A stretch of 64,000 nucleotides of DNA from a virus, in the IMG/VR virus record IMGVR_UViG_3300010397_000042, positions 1 through 64,000 of that record. One strand, written 5' to 3'. The translations under genes and the position numbers were made by a program. The notes below the pieces were generated by a model that did not search any database, was not told the origin of the DNA, and saw only the letters and a list, made by a program, of their open reading frames with translations. Positions 24,413 to 32,237 of this stretch are shown here, in pieces (positions within the stretch are counted from its first letter, which is position 1; every line of letters begins with the position of its first letter).

Positions 24413-24573
24413 ACAAGCGGGTATTCGACGCTGCTCTCAAACGCCTCGAGCGTAGTGGTCAGGTGACTGTAAGTCACGATGAAGAGGGTAGGAAGGTTTA
24501 CAAACTCAATGGGGATTATCGAGATCATGATTCTAGGCTGGATGCTGGGCCTGGCGTGGTGGTGCACTACTGA
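24409..24573 (+). CDS. Small hypothetical protein (54 aa)
   Basis: Basic N-terminus, beta C-terminal part. Coupled to both neighbours by ATGA. Unknown. Confidence 0.6.
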   Translation: MNKRVFDAALKRLERSGQVTVSHDEEGRKVYKLNGDYRDHDSRLDAGPGVVVHY

Positions 24574-25262
24574 TGCAGATACTTGATCACGGCTACATCC
24601 GTCTCGTCGAGACATGGGGTCACGGTGACTTCGGTGTCGCCGAGGCAGGAATCATTGAAGCGGCTCGACAGAGCACCCAAGGCAGCTTTCGCGGCTGGGA
24701 TCGCGACGAGAAGCTGCTTCGATTCCTCTACGAGCACAAGCACTCCACTCCGTTCGAATTCGCGGGAGCAGTAATTGAGGTTCAGGCTCCCATCTTCGTA
24801 TTCCGGGAGTGGCACCGCCATCGAACGCAGAGCTACAACGAGATGAGTGCTCGCTACGAGCCGCTCCCAGACCTCTACTACGTTCCGTCCATCGAGCGCC
24901 TCATGATGAATGCAGGTGGCTCGAACAAGCAGGCCGGCACGGTCTCCGGCTCTGTTGGCCTCACGACCCAATACGCAGAGGCATTTCGAGCACGCCGAAT
25001 CCAGCGGTGCGCTGAGTGGCAGGCTGAGTACGAGGCCGACCTAGCCAACGGTATCCCAAAGGAGCTGGCTCGAGGAGGAATGCCTGTCGAGCATTACACT
25101 CGCATGCGGGCCAGTGCCAACCTCCGCAATTGGCTTTCATTTCTCACGCTACGACAGGATCCGGCAGCGCAATGGGAAATCAGACAATACGCCAATGCGC
25201 TAAACGAAGACATCCTCTCCACTTCCTTCCCTCGTACCTTATCCCTCTTCAACAAGGTGTAA
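24573..25262 (+). CDS. thyX: Flavin-dependent thymidylate synthase
   Basis: A 229-residue ThyX with the signature RHRTQSYNEMSARY near residues 87-100 and C-terminal R-WLSFLTLR substrate-binding helix. Methylates dUMP using methylene-THF and FAD. Followed without gap by the RNR gene: a dNTP-supply unit. Confidence 0.93.
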   Translation: MQILDHGYIRLVETWGHGDFGVAEAGIIEAARQSTQGSFRGWDRDEKLLRFLYEHKHSTPFEFAGAVIEVQAPIFVFREWHRHRTQSYNEMSARYEPLPDLYYVPSIERLMMNAGGSNKQAGTVSGSVGLTTQYAEAFRARRIQRCAEWQAEYEADLANGIPKELARGGMPVEHYTRMRASANLRNWLSFLTLRQDPAAQWEIRQYANALNEDILSTSFPRTLSLFNKV

Positions 25263-27167
25263 ATGCTTAGTCGTGACTTCCTCGCTCCATACTACAAAGC
25301 TGGCGACCCGTTTCCCGATCTCCTTGCCCGATCAACCTACAAGGGAAAATACCAACGACCGGAAGACACATGTTGGACTGACACTATTAGAAGGGTCGTC
25401 CTTGGGAACGTGGCACTCGATCCTGAAGTCACAACTCGCGAAGCCGAGTTCCTTTTCGATCTATTTTGGAGGGGGTACGCTCTTCCACCAGGTCGAGGGC
25501 TTTGGACTGGTGGAGTTCCAGGTATCCCTGTAGACGCTCGCTACAACTGCCACTACGGCACGCTTCGCAGCATCGACGACTGGTGCTGGGCGGCCAACAT
25601 GCTGATGTGCGGTGGCGGTGTTGGCATCGGCTTGCAGCACATCGACGAGCTTCCTCGAGTCCAGTATGCGCGAAATGCGCGTCTCTATATCTTGTGCTCG
25701 AAGTCTCATCCGAACGAGGGTGAGGTTGTGCCCGATGAACTCATCTACGACCGCGATAATGTGGAGTGGGTTGTCGTTGAAGATTCGCGCTTGGGTTGGG
25801 TAGAAGCGCTGAGGTCGGTGCTTACTGCTGCCTTTGAAGGTCGAAGCATCGTCGTCAACGTCAGCTCCATCCGTCAGCGAGGAGCGCTGATCAAGACGTT
25901 CGGTGGGATTGCTTGCGGTCCGGCACCGCTTGCGACGCTACTCCGAGAAGTCTGGACCATCGTTCGAAGTGCTGTAGGTCACAAGCTAACTAGCGTTGAC
26001 TGTCTGGACATCACGAATCACATCGGAGTGTGTATCAAGAGCGGCAACGTTAGGCGTTCCGCGCTGATCGTCCTCGGTAACGCCGACGATTGGGAATTCC
26101 GTCAGGCTAAGCAGGACTGGAAGGCGGTGACAACACACCGCCATTCCAGCAACAACTCGATCGTATTCGAGCACGAATGGCAGATCGATAACTTCAATTG
26201 GACCGACCTCATTGAGGATAACGCGGTATTTGGTGAACCAGGGATCTTGAACCTCTGGAAGATCCGCAAGACGGACCCGGGCGTCGAAGGCGTCAATCCA
26301 TGCGGTGAAATCCCGCTTTACGATCGCGAGGCGTGCTGCCTCTCTGAGATCTATCCAGCGAAGTTCTTGAATCGCGGTAACGATATCGCGAGGATATTCA
26401 AAGCTGTAACTCGGTACACGATGCGACAGCGGCTCGAGCCGATGAGTGACCGTCGTGCGAACCTGGTTCGCGTAGCCAACATGCGGATCGGTGTCGGACT
26501 AGGCGGCATCTGCGATTTCGACTGGTGTGCGGACGATCTCACCTACTTCCGAAAGATCGTACAGAACGAGAGTATCGCCTACGCGAACGAGCTCGGGTGC
26601 ATGTACCCCATCGCAACTACGACGGTGAAGCCGAGCGGTACGATCAGTCTGCTGAACGGGAGCTCGCCAGGCATTCACGCTCCATTTGCACCGTATTACC
26701 TCCGGCGCACCAGGATTAGCGTCAACGAGCCGATGGCTCAGGCTTTGGTTCAGGCGGGCGTTCCCTACGAGCAATGCATCTACGACAGCACCGGTAACAC
26801 GCTGGTGTTCTCGTTTCCGATGAAGTCGGAAGCGTACGTCACTCAGCAAGATCAGACCATCTTGGACCAGATCGGACGTCAAGTCGTCGTCCAGAAGAAT
26901 TGGGCCGATAACTCCGTTAGCTCAACAGTGTCATTCCATGAGGACGAGAAAACGGAGCTGGCTAGGATGCTCGCGTTCTACGCGAAGGACTTGAAGTCAA
27001 TCAGCTGCCTACCGGTCAAACACGGATACGAGCAACCACCGTACCAGGCCATCGAAGAGAGCGAATACGATTTCATGATGTCTGGAATCGATGGCAACCA
27101 TCCTCTCACGCTGGGTGGGGAACTTGACACGATGGAATGTGAGAACGGCGTTTGTCCTATCAAATAG
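25263..27167 (+). CDS. nrdJ: Class II (B12-dependent) ribonucleotide reductase
   Basis: A 634-residue monomeric reductase. N-terminal redox Cys in DARYNCHYGTL, catalytic loop NPCGEIPL with Asn, Cys and Glu, and C-terminal redox pair CENGVCPIK. The pattern matches adenosylcobalamin-dependent ribonucleoside-triphosphate reductase, oxygen-independent. Starts immediately after the thyX TAA. Confidence 0.88.
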   Translation: MLSRDFLAPYYKAGDPFPDLLARSTYKGKYQRPEDTCWTDTIRRVVLGNVALDPEVTTREAEFLFDLFWRGYALPPGRGLWTGGVPGIPVDARYNCHYGTLRSIDDWCWAANMLMCGGGVGIGLQHIDELPRVQYARNARLYILCSKSHPNEGEVVPDELIYDRDNVEWVVVEDSRLGWVEALRSVLTAAFEGRSIVVNVSSIRQRGALIKTFGGIACGPAPLATLLREVWTIVRSAVGHKLTSVDCLDITNHIGVCIKSGNVRRSALIVLGNADDWEFRQAKQDWKAVTTHRHSSNNSIVFEHEWQIDNFNWTDLIEDNAVFGEPGILNLWKIRKTDPGVEGVNPCGEIPLYDREACCLSEIYPAKFLNRGNDIARIFKAVTRYTMRQRLEPMSDRRANLVRVANMRIGVGLGGICDFDWCADDLTYFRKIVQNESIAYANELGCMYPIATTTVKPSGTISLLNGSSPGIHAPFAPYYLRRTRISVNEPMAQALVQAGVPYEQCIYDSTGNTLVFSFPMKSEAYVTQQDQTILDQIGRQVVVQKNWADNSVSSTVSFHEDEKTELARMLAFYAKDLKSISCLPVKHGYEQPPYQAIEESEYDFMMSGIDGNHPLTLGGELDTMECENGVCPIK

Positions 27168-27176
27168 TGCTATACT
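27168..27176 (+). promoter_or_regulatory. Extended -10 element
   Basis: TGC-TATACT, directly after the RNR stop, without a good -35. Followed by the ACTCTGAG block, which here lies downstream of the -10 start. Possible weak promoter for the RNA ligase. Confidence 0.5.
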
Positions 27177-27191
27177 CTGAGTGAGGTGACA

Positions 27192-28265
27192 ATGTCAGAA
27201 TTCAAGATTCAAGTCGTGCGTCTGGGCAAGATCGGGAAGCATCCAAATGCAGATACTCTGAGTATTACTCAGGTATTGGGAAACTACCCGGTCGTCCTGA
27301 AGTCAGGGACGTTCCAACCAGGCGATCTCGCGGTTCACATTCCACCGGATTCGCTCGTACCGGTGGACCATCCGGCTTTCAGCTTCTTAGCTAATAAGGC
27401 GACTAATGGGTTCTGTCGGATTCGCTTCAGTAAGATCCGCAACGTACCGAGTTACGGATTCCTGGTTCCGCTGTCGGATGTGACTTTTCCCGAGCAGAGC
27501 GGACGAGATCTATACGGGCAGGAAATCTACGAAGGCATGGATGTTCAGGAGCTTCTGGGCGTTCAGAAGTACGAACCTGGCCCCTGCTACCAGCTGGGCG
27601 GCGAGATCGCTGGTGAGCACATCAGCCTTCCGCAAGGCGGTGTTGTTCCTCACTACGACATCTTTGGACTCCGCAAGTACGAGCGGCTCTTCGAGGATGG
27701 CGAGCGAGTTATCGTCACCGAGAAGATTCATGGTTCGAACGGTCGGTGGATCTTCCTGAATGACGAGCTCTACTGCGGGTCTCGTACCCGGTTCCGTCGC
27801 GACTCGGTTTGGAATCGCATGGCGGAGAAGTACGACCTCAAGGCGACCCTGGAGATGGTCCCGGGGATTGTTCTTTACGGTGAAGTCTATGGTAGCAAGA
27901 TCCAAGATCTGACCTACGGCATCGACGATCAGCGCGTTGTGTTCTTCGACATCTACGACACGCGCACCGGTACTTGGTGGGACTCCGATCGGTTCCGCAT
28001 CTTCTGTCGCGCGTTCAATCTGCCAGCGGTACCGGTTCTGTACGACGGTCCATTCGAGCTCGACAGGATGTACGAGTACGCCGAAGGCGGCTCGATTCTT
28101 CACATGGACAATTACGCAGCGCGAAAGCCCGGCTGCGCAGGCAACTTCCACGTGCGAGAGGGCATTGTCGTCAGGCCTGCCGAGGAGCGGTGGGATCAGC
28201 GATTGGGACGCGTGTTCTTGAAGCTTCCCGGGGAAGGTTACCTCCTCCGAAAGCAAGCAGCGTGA
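27192..28265 (+). CDS. DraRnl-type ATP-dependent RNA ligase
   Basis: A 357-residue ligase with an N-terminal OB-like domain (VVRLGKIGKHPNADTL...RNVPSYGFLVPL) and a nucleotidyltransferase core with motif I TEKIHGSNG (adenylated Lys near residue 178) and late motifs (REGIVVRP, FLKLPGEGYL). The domain order matches the Deinococcus DraRnl family, which seals 3'-OH/5'-P breaks in RNA. ATG at 27192 preferred over GTG at 27186. Could repair tRNAs cut by host defence nucleases. Confidence 0.85.
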   Translation: MSEFKIQVVRLGKIGKHPNADTLSITQVLGNYPVVLKSGTFQPGDLAVHIPPDSLVPVDHPAFSFLANKATNGFCRIRFSKIRNVPSYGFLVPLSDVTFPEQSGRDLYGQEIYEGMDVQELLGVQKYEPGPCYQLGGEIAGEHISLPQGGVVPHYDIFGLRKYERLFEDGERVIVTEKIHGSNGRWIFLNDELYCGSRTRFRRDSVWNRMAEKYDLKATLEMVPGIVLYGEVYGSKIQDLTYGIDDQRVVFFDIYDTRTGTWWDSDRFRIFCRAFNLPAVPVLYDGPFELDRMYEYAEGGSILHMDNYAARKPGCAGNFHVREGIVVRPAEERWDQRLGRVFLKLPGEGYLLRKQAA

Positions 28266-28534
28266 ATCGCGATTACTTCTTTCTTGCTTGCGCCAAGGCA
28301 CTCGGAATCGCCGGAATGGGCTGCGCCTACGTCGGTTGGATGCAGCTTGGCGCTTTTCTTCTCTTTCTCGATGCGGTGTGTCTTGCGGTCCTCGTGAGCT
28401 CCTGCGTCCGGAGGTTGTTGCTTGAGTACAAGGAGTCACAAGAGACGCAAAGCTCGCGAGTGGATGACAAAGGAGCAAGAGCGACACGAGCAGATCCAGA
28501 AAGCTCAGCTCGAGAGTCATCGCCAGCAGGCTGA
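28262..28534 (+). CDS. Membrane protein (90 aa)
   Basis: GTG overlapping the ligase TGA. Two hydrophobic segments (about residues 5-25 and 30-52), then a hydrophilic tail that overlaps the next gene in a second frame. Confidence 0.5.
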   Translation: MNRDYFFLACAKALGIAGMGCAYVGWMQLGAFLLFLDAVCLAVLVSSCVRRLLLEYKESQETQSSRVDDKGARATRADPESSARESSPAG

Positions 28535-28793
28535 ACGTATCCGACGCGAAGAGCGCGAGAAGTACATCAACGTCGTCTCGCCGGATGACGACAATGTCTG
28601 CTGTCCGCTCGGTAAGCCGGACTCGCTTTACTACAAGGTCGCTGTCAAGCCGGGAATCCCAACCCGGTTTATGAACCGGCACGACTACCGCTTCTATGAT
28701 GTGAAAGAGCATCTCTTTCGAGTCAGGCAGTACGCCCACCGTCTACCAGATGGAACTACAGTCATTTGGTACGGGTTGGAGCACTGCGGTTGA
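28422..28793 (+). CDS. Helical/beta hypothetical protein (123 aa)
   Basis: TTG start after GGAGG. The first 50 residues are a highly charged coiled coil; the rest is beta-rich and aromatic. Overlaps the previous gene's tail by 113 bp. Unknown function. Confidence 0.6.
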   Translation: MSTRSHKRRKAREWMTKEQERHEQIQKAQLESHRQQAERIRREEREKYINVVSPDDDNVCCPLGKPDSLYYKVAVKPGIPTRFMNRHDYRFYDVKEHLFRVRQYAHRLPDGTTVIWYGLEHCG

Positions 28794-30118
28794 GACTCTG
28801 GCCACATCAGGAAAAAGCCATTTCTATGACCGCAGCTCAATTCCGTCAGGGTAGACGGGCTGTATGCCTAGTGATGCCGACAGGGGCCGGCAAAACCACA
28901 ACTGCGAGCGCAATCATCAAGCAGCACCTAAAGAAGAAGCCGGATGGATGTGTTCTATTCTGCGCCCATCGGGAAGAGCTCGTAGCGCAAGCTTACGATG
29001 ACCTTCTGAGCTGGGGACTTCTCCCCAGCGTCATCCAGGCCAACCCCGATCCGCTACGCGTTCACAACCCCCATCGTAGGGTTCAGGTGGCATCTACGCA
29101 GACCATTCTCAGTCGAGAGATCTTTCCGAAGATTTCACTGCTGGTACTGGACGAATTTCACCACTACGCGAGCGACAAGTGGGAGGTGTTGGGATCCAAG
29201 TACAAGCAGATGGGCGTTCCGATCATAGGTCTCACCGCTACTCCGATCCGTGGAGACGGACGTGGGTTCGAAGGATTGGTAGACGAGCTCATATGCCCGA
29301 TCTCCATGCGCGAACTCATCGAGCAGGGCTTTCTCGTTCCGTACGAGTTGGTGGTACCGGACAAAACGCTACGTAGTGACCAGATCGTACAGTCACCGGT
29401 CGACGCCTACCTCGAACATGCGAAAGGTCGCAAAGCGATCGTTTTTGCGGGAAACGTCAAAGCCGCTTACGAGTTTGCTAGTCAATTCGAGAATGCGGGG
29501 ATACGTTCATCTGTTGTTCATGGAGCCATGGACGCCGGGGAACGGCGTCGGGTTCTTGAAGACTATAAATCGGGGAAAATTCGCGTACTTGCGAATGTCG
29601 GCGTTCTCACGGAAGGATTTGATGACCCTTCGACATCTTGCGTCATCCTTGCACGCGCCATTGGAACGCTGGCCCTCTACCTGCAGATCTGTGGCCGAGC
29701 ACTTCGTGTAGCCCCAGGTAAGACCGATGCCATCATCATCGACCTACATGGTAGTTCCAGGGTGCACGGCGAACCTGCCGAGGACCGAGAGTGGACCCTC
29801 GAGGGTCGGGGGATCGTCAAGAAGAACCTGGAGCAACCTACAGAGCGGTTCTGTCCGGTCTGCGGTGTGTACCTCGAATCGGGTGCCGGGAACATCTGTG
29901 AACTTTGCGGCATCGCCAGGCCCGAAGCGGGCGCCCCAGAGGTGGTTGGAGGTAGGTTGGTCAGGTACGCGCGGAAGCTCCGCGAGTCGCCAGAGATACG
30001 TCGTGTTTACTTTGAAAAGCTCAAAGGAATCGCAAGGGTCAAGGGATACAACAAGTGGCAACCGCATGCGAAGTACAAGGCCATTTATGGGGAGAAACCC
30101 CCCCGAGAGTGGTGGTGA
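28790..30118 (+). CDS. SF2 DNA helicase with C-terminal zinc ribbon
   Basis: A 442-residue helicase: Walker A MPTGAGKTTT, DEAH-like box DEFHHY, motif III TATP, and motif VI QICGRALR. A four-Cys ribbon (CPVC...CELC) follows near residues 358-376. TTG at 28790 overlaps the previous stop, with GGAG upstream. Replication or recombination helicase of the RAD25/UvsW-like type. Confidence 0.85.
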   Translation: MRLWPHQEKAISMTAAQFRQGRRAVCLVMPTGAGKTTTASAIIKQHLKKKPDGCVLFCAHREELVAQAYDDLLSWGLLPSVIQANPDPLRVHNPHRRVQVASTQTILSREIFPKISLLVLDEFHHYASDKWEVLGSKYKQMGVPIIGLTATPIRGDGRGFEGLVDELICPISMRELIEQGFLVPYELVVPDKTLRSDQIVQSPVDAYLEHAKGRKAIVFAGNVKAAYEFASQFENAGIRSSVVHGAMDAGERRRVLEDYKSGKIRVLANVGVLTEGFDDPSTSCVILARAIGTLALYLQICGRALRVAPGKTDAIIIDLHGSSRVHGEPAEDREWTLEGRGIVKKNLEQPTERFCPVCGVYLESGAGNICELCGIARPEAGAPEVVGGRLVRYARKLRESPEIRRVYFEKLKGIARVKGYNKWQPHAKYKAIYGEKPPREWW

Positions 30119-30148
30119 CTTTTGCCTCATGAAATAGTCTGGGACAGT

Positions 30149-30177
30149 TTGACACACGCTGTCTCCCATGGTATACT
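30149..30177 (+). promoter_or_regulatory. Phage promoter before the VRR-NUC gene
   Basis: -35 TTGACA in TTGACACACGCTGTC, 17 bp, -10 TATACT with extended TGG. Conserved block is more diverged than in other copies. Confidence 0.75.
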
Positions 30178-30204
30178 TTCTCTATATTCTTCGAATTCCA
30201 CGGA

Positions 30205-30549
30205 TTGATCTTGAGAGAAACGATTTTACAAGCAAAAATTCGGGCGGTTCTCTGCCATAGAGACAGCCCATGTAGGTTGTTCAGAAACAATGTCGGAGCA
30301 CTGCCTGGAGCGGACGGGAAACCTATCCGTTTCGGTCTAGGAAAGGGGAGTGCTGACTTGATCGGCCTCATCATTCCAACTGGGCAGTTCCTCGCAGTCG
30401 AAGTGAAAACGCCCGTAGGCCGTTTGAGCAAGGAGCAAAAAGCGTGGTTGAGAACGATCAACAAAATGGGCGGAAGAGCATTGGTGATCAGGTCGGTCGA
30501 AGAGGCTCGACAACTTGTCGAGTCCCTAAAGGTGAAAAAAGCAGCATGA
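30205..30549 (+). CDS. VRR-NUC domain nuclease
   Basis: A 114-residue minimal VRR-NUC: RNNVGALPGADGKPIRFGLGKGSADLIG then VEVKTPVGRLSKEQKAW, with the PD-(D/E)XK core Asp, Glu and Lys. Structure-specific nuclease in replication. Start uncertain between TTG 30205 and TTG 30211. Confidence 0.8.
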   Translation: MILRETILQAKIRAVLCHRDSPCRLFRNNVGALPGADGKPIRFGLGKGSADLIGLIIPTGQFLAVEVKTPVGRLSKEQKAWLRTINKMGGRALVIRSVEEARQLVESLKVKKAA

Positions 30550-30740
30550 ATAACATGGCGATCGCTGATCTGATCGATGATCTCGGGGGTAAGTACTACG
30601 ACCGAGGTTGCCAGTGGCTCGTGAAGCTGGACGAGAAAGGCGAGGGAGGCGTCTTTTTGCGAAAGCTAGCGATCAGGATTCTCAATGGCGAAAAGGAGGA
30701 ACGCGCACTATTCGAAATGCTGAAGGAATTGAATGACTGA
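30546..30740 (+). CDS. Small hypothetical protein (64 aa)
   Basis: Coupled start (ATGA) after the VRR-NUC gene. Helical, charged; unknown. Confidence 0.6.
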   Translation: MNNMAIADLIDDLGGKYYDRGCQWLVKLDEKGEGGVFLRKLAIRILNGEKEERALFEMLKELND

Positions 30741-30882
30741 AGACGAGAAAATTGACTTACTTATCGAGCTCTTCGGATGGGACAACTCGGAGCTCTCCCG
30801 ATACTCGGCTCTGAGATTGCTTAGACTGGCACGAAAGGAACCAGTTCCTGCTTATGATGACTTCCTCGTACACCGGTATTGA
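30733..30882 (+). CDS. Small acidic helical protein (49 aa)
   Basis: ATG inside the end of the previous gene, the frame running into the next gene's start. No domain. Confidence 0.5.
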   Translation: MTEDEKIDLLIELFGWDNSELSRYSALRLLRLARKEPVPAYDDFLVHRY

Positions 30883-31249
30883 ACAAGCGGAGAGGGCGTT
30901 CGGTTGCAAACTTAGCTACCGAAAAGAACCGGGTGGCGCGGACCGACTAGACGATCTCGCCCAAGCTTGGATCGATGGCGACCGCAAACGAGTGCGAGAA
31001 TATGTGCTACACTATGAGAAGGAGAAAAGGAGAGGATGGAATACAGGTTCGCGGAACAGCAAGAAGCGCTTAGAGGCGCGACGGACCCGGAGGGTCCTCC
31101 GGTTACGGTCTGGGGGTCTTACAACCCGCCAAATAGCAAAACGGTTGAAGGTGAGTCAAAGGACAGTGTTTCGGATCCTGTCGACCATCCGCGACACTAC
31201 AACGTGCACCCCAGCGGTGTTGAGTGCATCACCGTTACCAAGCACATGA
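30854..31249 (+). CDS. HTH DNA-binding protein (131 aa)
   Basis: A clear HTH of the HTH_23/28 type at about residues 85-115 (GLTTRQIAKRLKVSQRTVFRIL) after an Arg-rich segment. Its second half overlaps the DUF3310 gene's N-terminal part by 214 bp in a different frame. Possible regulator. Confidence 0.55.
   Translation: MMTSSYTGIEQAERAFGCKLSYRKEPGGADRLDDLAQAWIDGDRKRVREYVLHYEKEKRRGWNTGSRNSKKRLEARRTRRVLRLRSGGLTTRQIAKRLKVSQRTVFRILSTIRDTTTCTPAVLSASPLPST
31005..31013 (+). promoter_or_regulatory. Extended -10 element before the DUF3310 gene
   Basis: TGC-TACACT with no good -35; followed by AAGGAG and the ATG at 31036. Internal to the HTH gene. Confidence 0.4.
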
Positions 31250-31377
31250 ATTTCTGTTTGGGGAACGCGATGAAGTACATTTGGAGGGCTGGCGAGAAGG
31301 GTGACGCGATCGAAGACTTGAAGAAGGCAATTTGGTATTGTCAGTGTGAGATTGATAGACTACAAGGAATAAAATAA
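31036..31377 (+). CDS. DUF3310 phage protein
   Basis: A 113-residue protein. The core DPVDHPRHYNVHPSGVECI...GNAMKYIWRAGEKGD..EDLKKAIWY matches DUF3310, a conserved phage family of uncertain biochemical role in nucleotide metabolism. The first ~43 residues are an extension overlapping the HTH gene. SD AGGAGAGG abuts the ATG. Confidence 0.8.
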   Translation: MEYRFAEQQEALRGATDPEGPPVTVWGSYNPPNSKTVEGESKDSVSDPVDHPRHYNVHPSGVECITVTKHMNFCLGNAMKYIWRAGEKGDAIEDLKKAIWYCQCEIDRLQGIK

Positions 31378-31580
31378 TGGCAAAAGCAAAGCGAACGGGT
31401 GGTGTGACGTTGACTCTTACGGGCACTGAGGCTAGCCAGTTGGCTGCGCTCCTCATGCAGCGTTCGGATTGGTTTGAGGAGGGTGAGGAGTTGTTTGAAG
31501 ACATCTACAACGCTCTTCAAGATGGTGCGGAGGTCGAGGAGGGCCACCTTGCGAAGCACTGGTCTGCCGACGACGACTGA
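31377..31580 (+). CDS. Small acidic protein (67 aa)
   Basis: ATG shares an A with the previous TAA. Basic tip, then acidic helical part. Unknown. A TGATACACTCTAAGG promoter-like block follows its stop. Confidence 0.6.
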   Translation: MAKAKRTGGVTLTLTGTEASQLAALLMQRSDWFEEGEELFEDIYNALQDGAEVEEGHLAKHWSADDD

Positions 31581-31603
31581 TGATACACTCTAAGGAAACA
31601 GAC

Positions 31604-31870
31604 ATGCAGCGCGTGGCTACGGCGTTCGGAGTTCTTGGGAAGATCCTCAAGGTCAATGGACGCCGCAAGGTGCGCGCTGAGTGCGAGATCAGGATGCGTC
31701 TGATTCGGGACGATCAGGGTGCAGCTCGATTCGCTCCGATGGAGGATCGCAAGACGCGTCGCGCCATCGCAAGAAGGCTGAACATACCGTTCAGGCCTGT
31801 TTACTTCTACAAAGGATCAGGAGCTCCCGGAGCTCCAAAAACCATCCGGCATGGTATGGCAGGAGGCTAG
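31604..31870 (+). CDS. Basic hypothetical protein (88 aa)
   Basis: ATG at 31604 chosen because AAGGAAACAG precedes it; the frame is open from 31580. Lys/Arg-rich, probably nucleic-acid-binding. Unknown. Confidence 0.55.
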   Translation: MQRVATAFGVLGKILKVNGRRKVRAECEIRMRLIRDDQGAARFAPMEDRKTRRAIARRLNIPFRPVYFYKGSGAPGAPKTIRHGMAGG

Positions 31871-31871
31871 C

Positions 31872-32042
31872 GTGTATTACGTTATCACCTACGGGAATCA
31901 ATATCTTAGCAAGTTCGGAACGGGTTGGACCTTTTGGTCGCAAGACGAAAAGGAGGCTCGCGTGTTCTCTTCCCTAACGATGGCAGAGGATATTGCGATT
32001 CTCGTAGGTGGTAACATCGAACTACGTTGTGCAGAGGAATAA
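31872..32042 (+). CDS. Small hypothetical protein (56 aa)
   Basis: GTG with AGGAGG 5 bp upstream at 31861. Beta-rich and aromatic. Unknown. Confidence 0.6.
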   Translation: MYYVITYGNQYLSKFGTGWTFWSQDEKEARVFSSLTMAEDIAILVGGNIELRCAEE

Positions 32043-32237
32043 ATGGAACGATCTTATGTAATCGTAGACGCAAACAGTAATCTGTACTGCGGAATGGATC
32101 AATGGGAGCCCGATCTTTCGTTTGCGGCCCGATGGTCAACACTTCGAGGTGCCTGCCAAGCTCTGGACAGGCTTATCTCCGGTTCTGAGAACGACGCAAG
32201 ACCTTTTCAAATCACTAAGTACGTGCCCAAAGGATGA
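32043..32237 (+). CDS. Small hypothetical protein (64 aa)
   Basis: ATG directly after the preceding TAA, the stop overlapping the primase ATG. Unknown. Confidence 0.6.
   Translation: MERSYVIVDANSNLYCGMDQWEPDLSFAARWSTLRGACQALDRLISGSENDARPFQITKYVPKG

Noticed and set aside
27124-27152. TTGACA near the end of the RNR gene
   Set aside because: No ACTCT block and no -10 at the right distance; it encodes LDT in the protein.
30854-31013. Treating the HTH ORF as a shadow of DUF3310
   Set aside because: The HTH motif is too regular for chance, and the ORF has its own upstream start; both kept.
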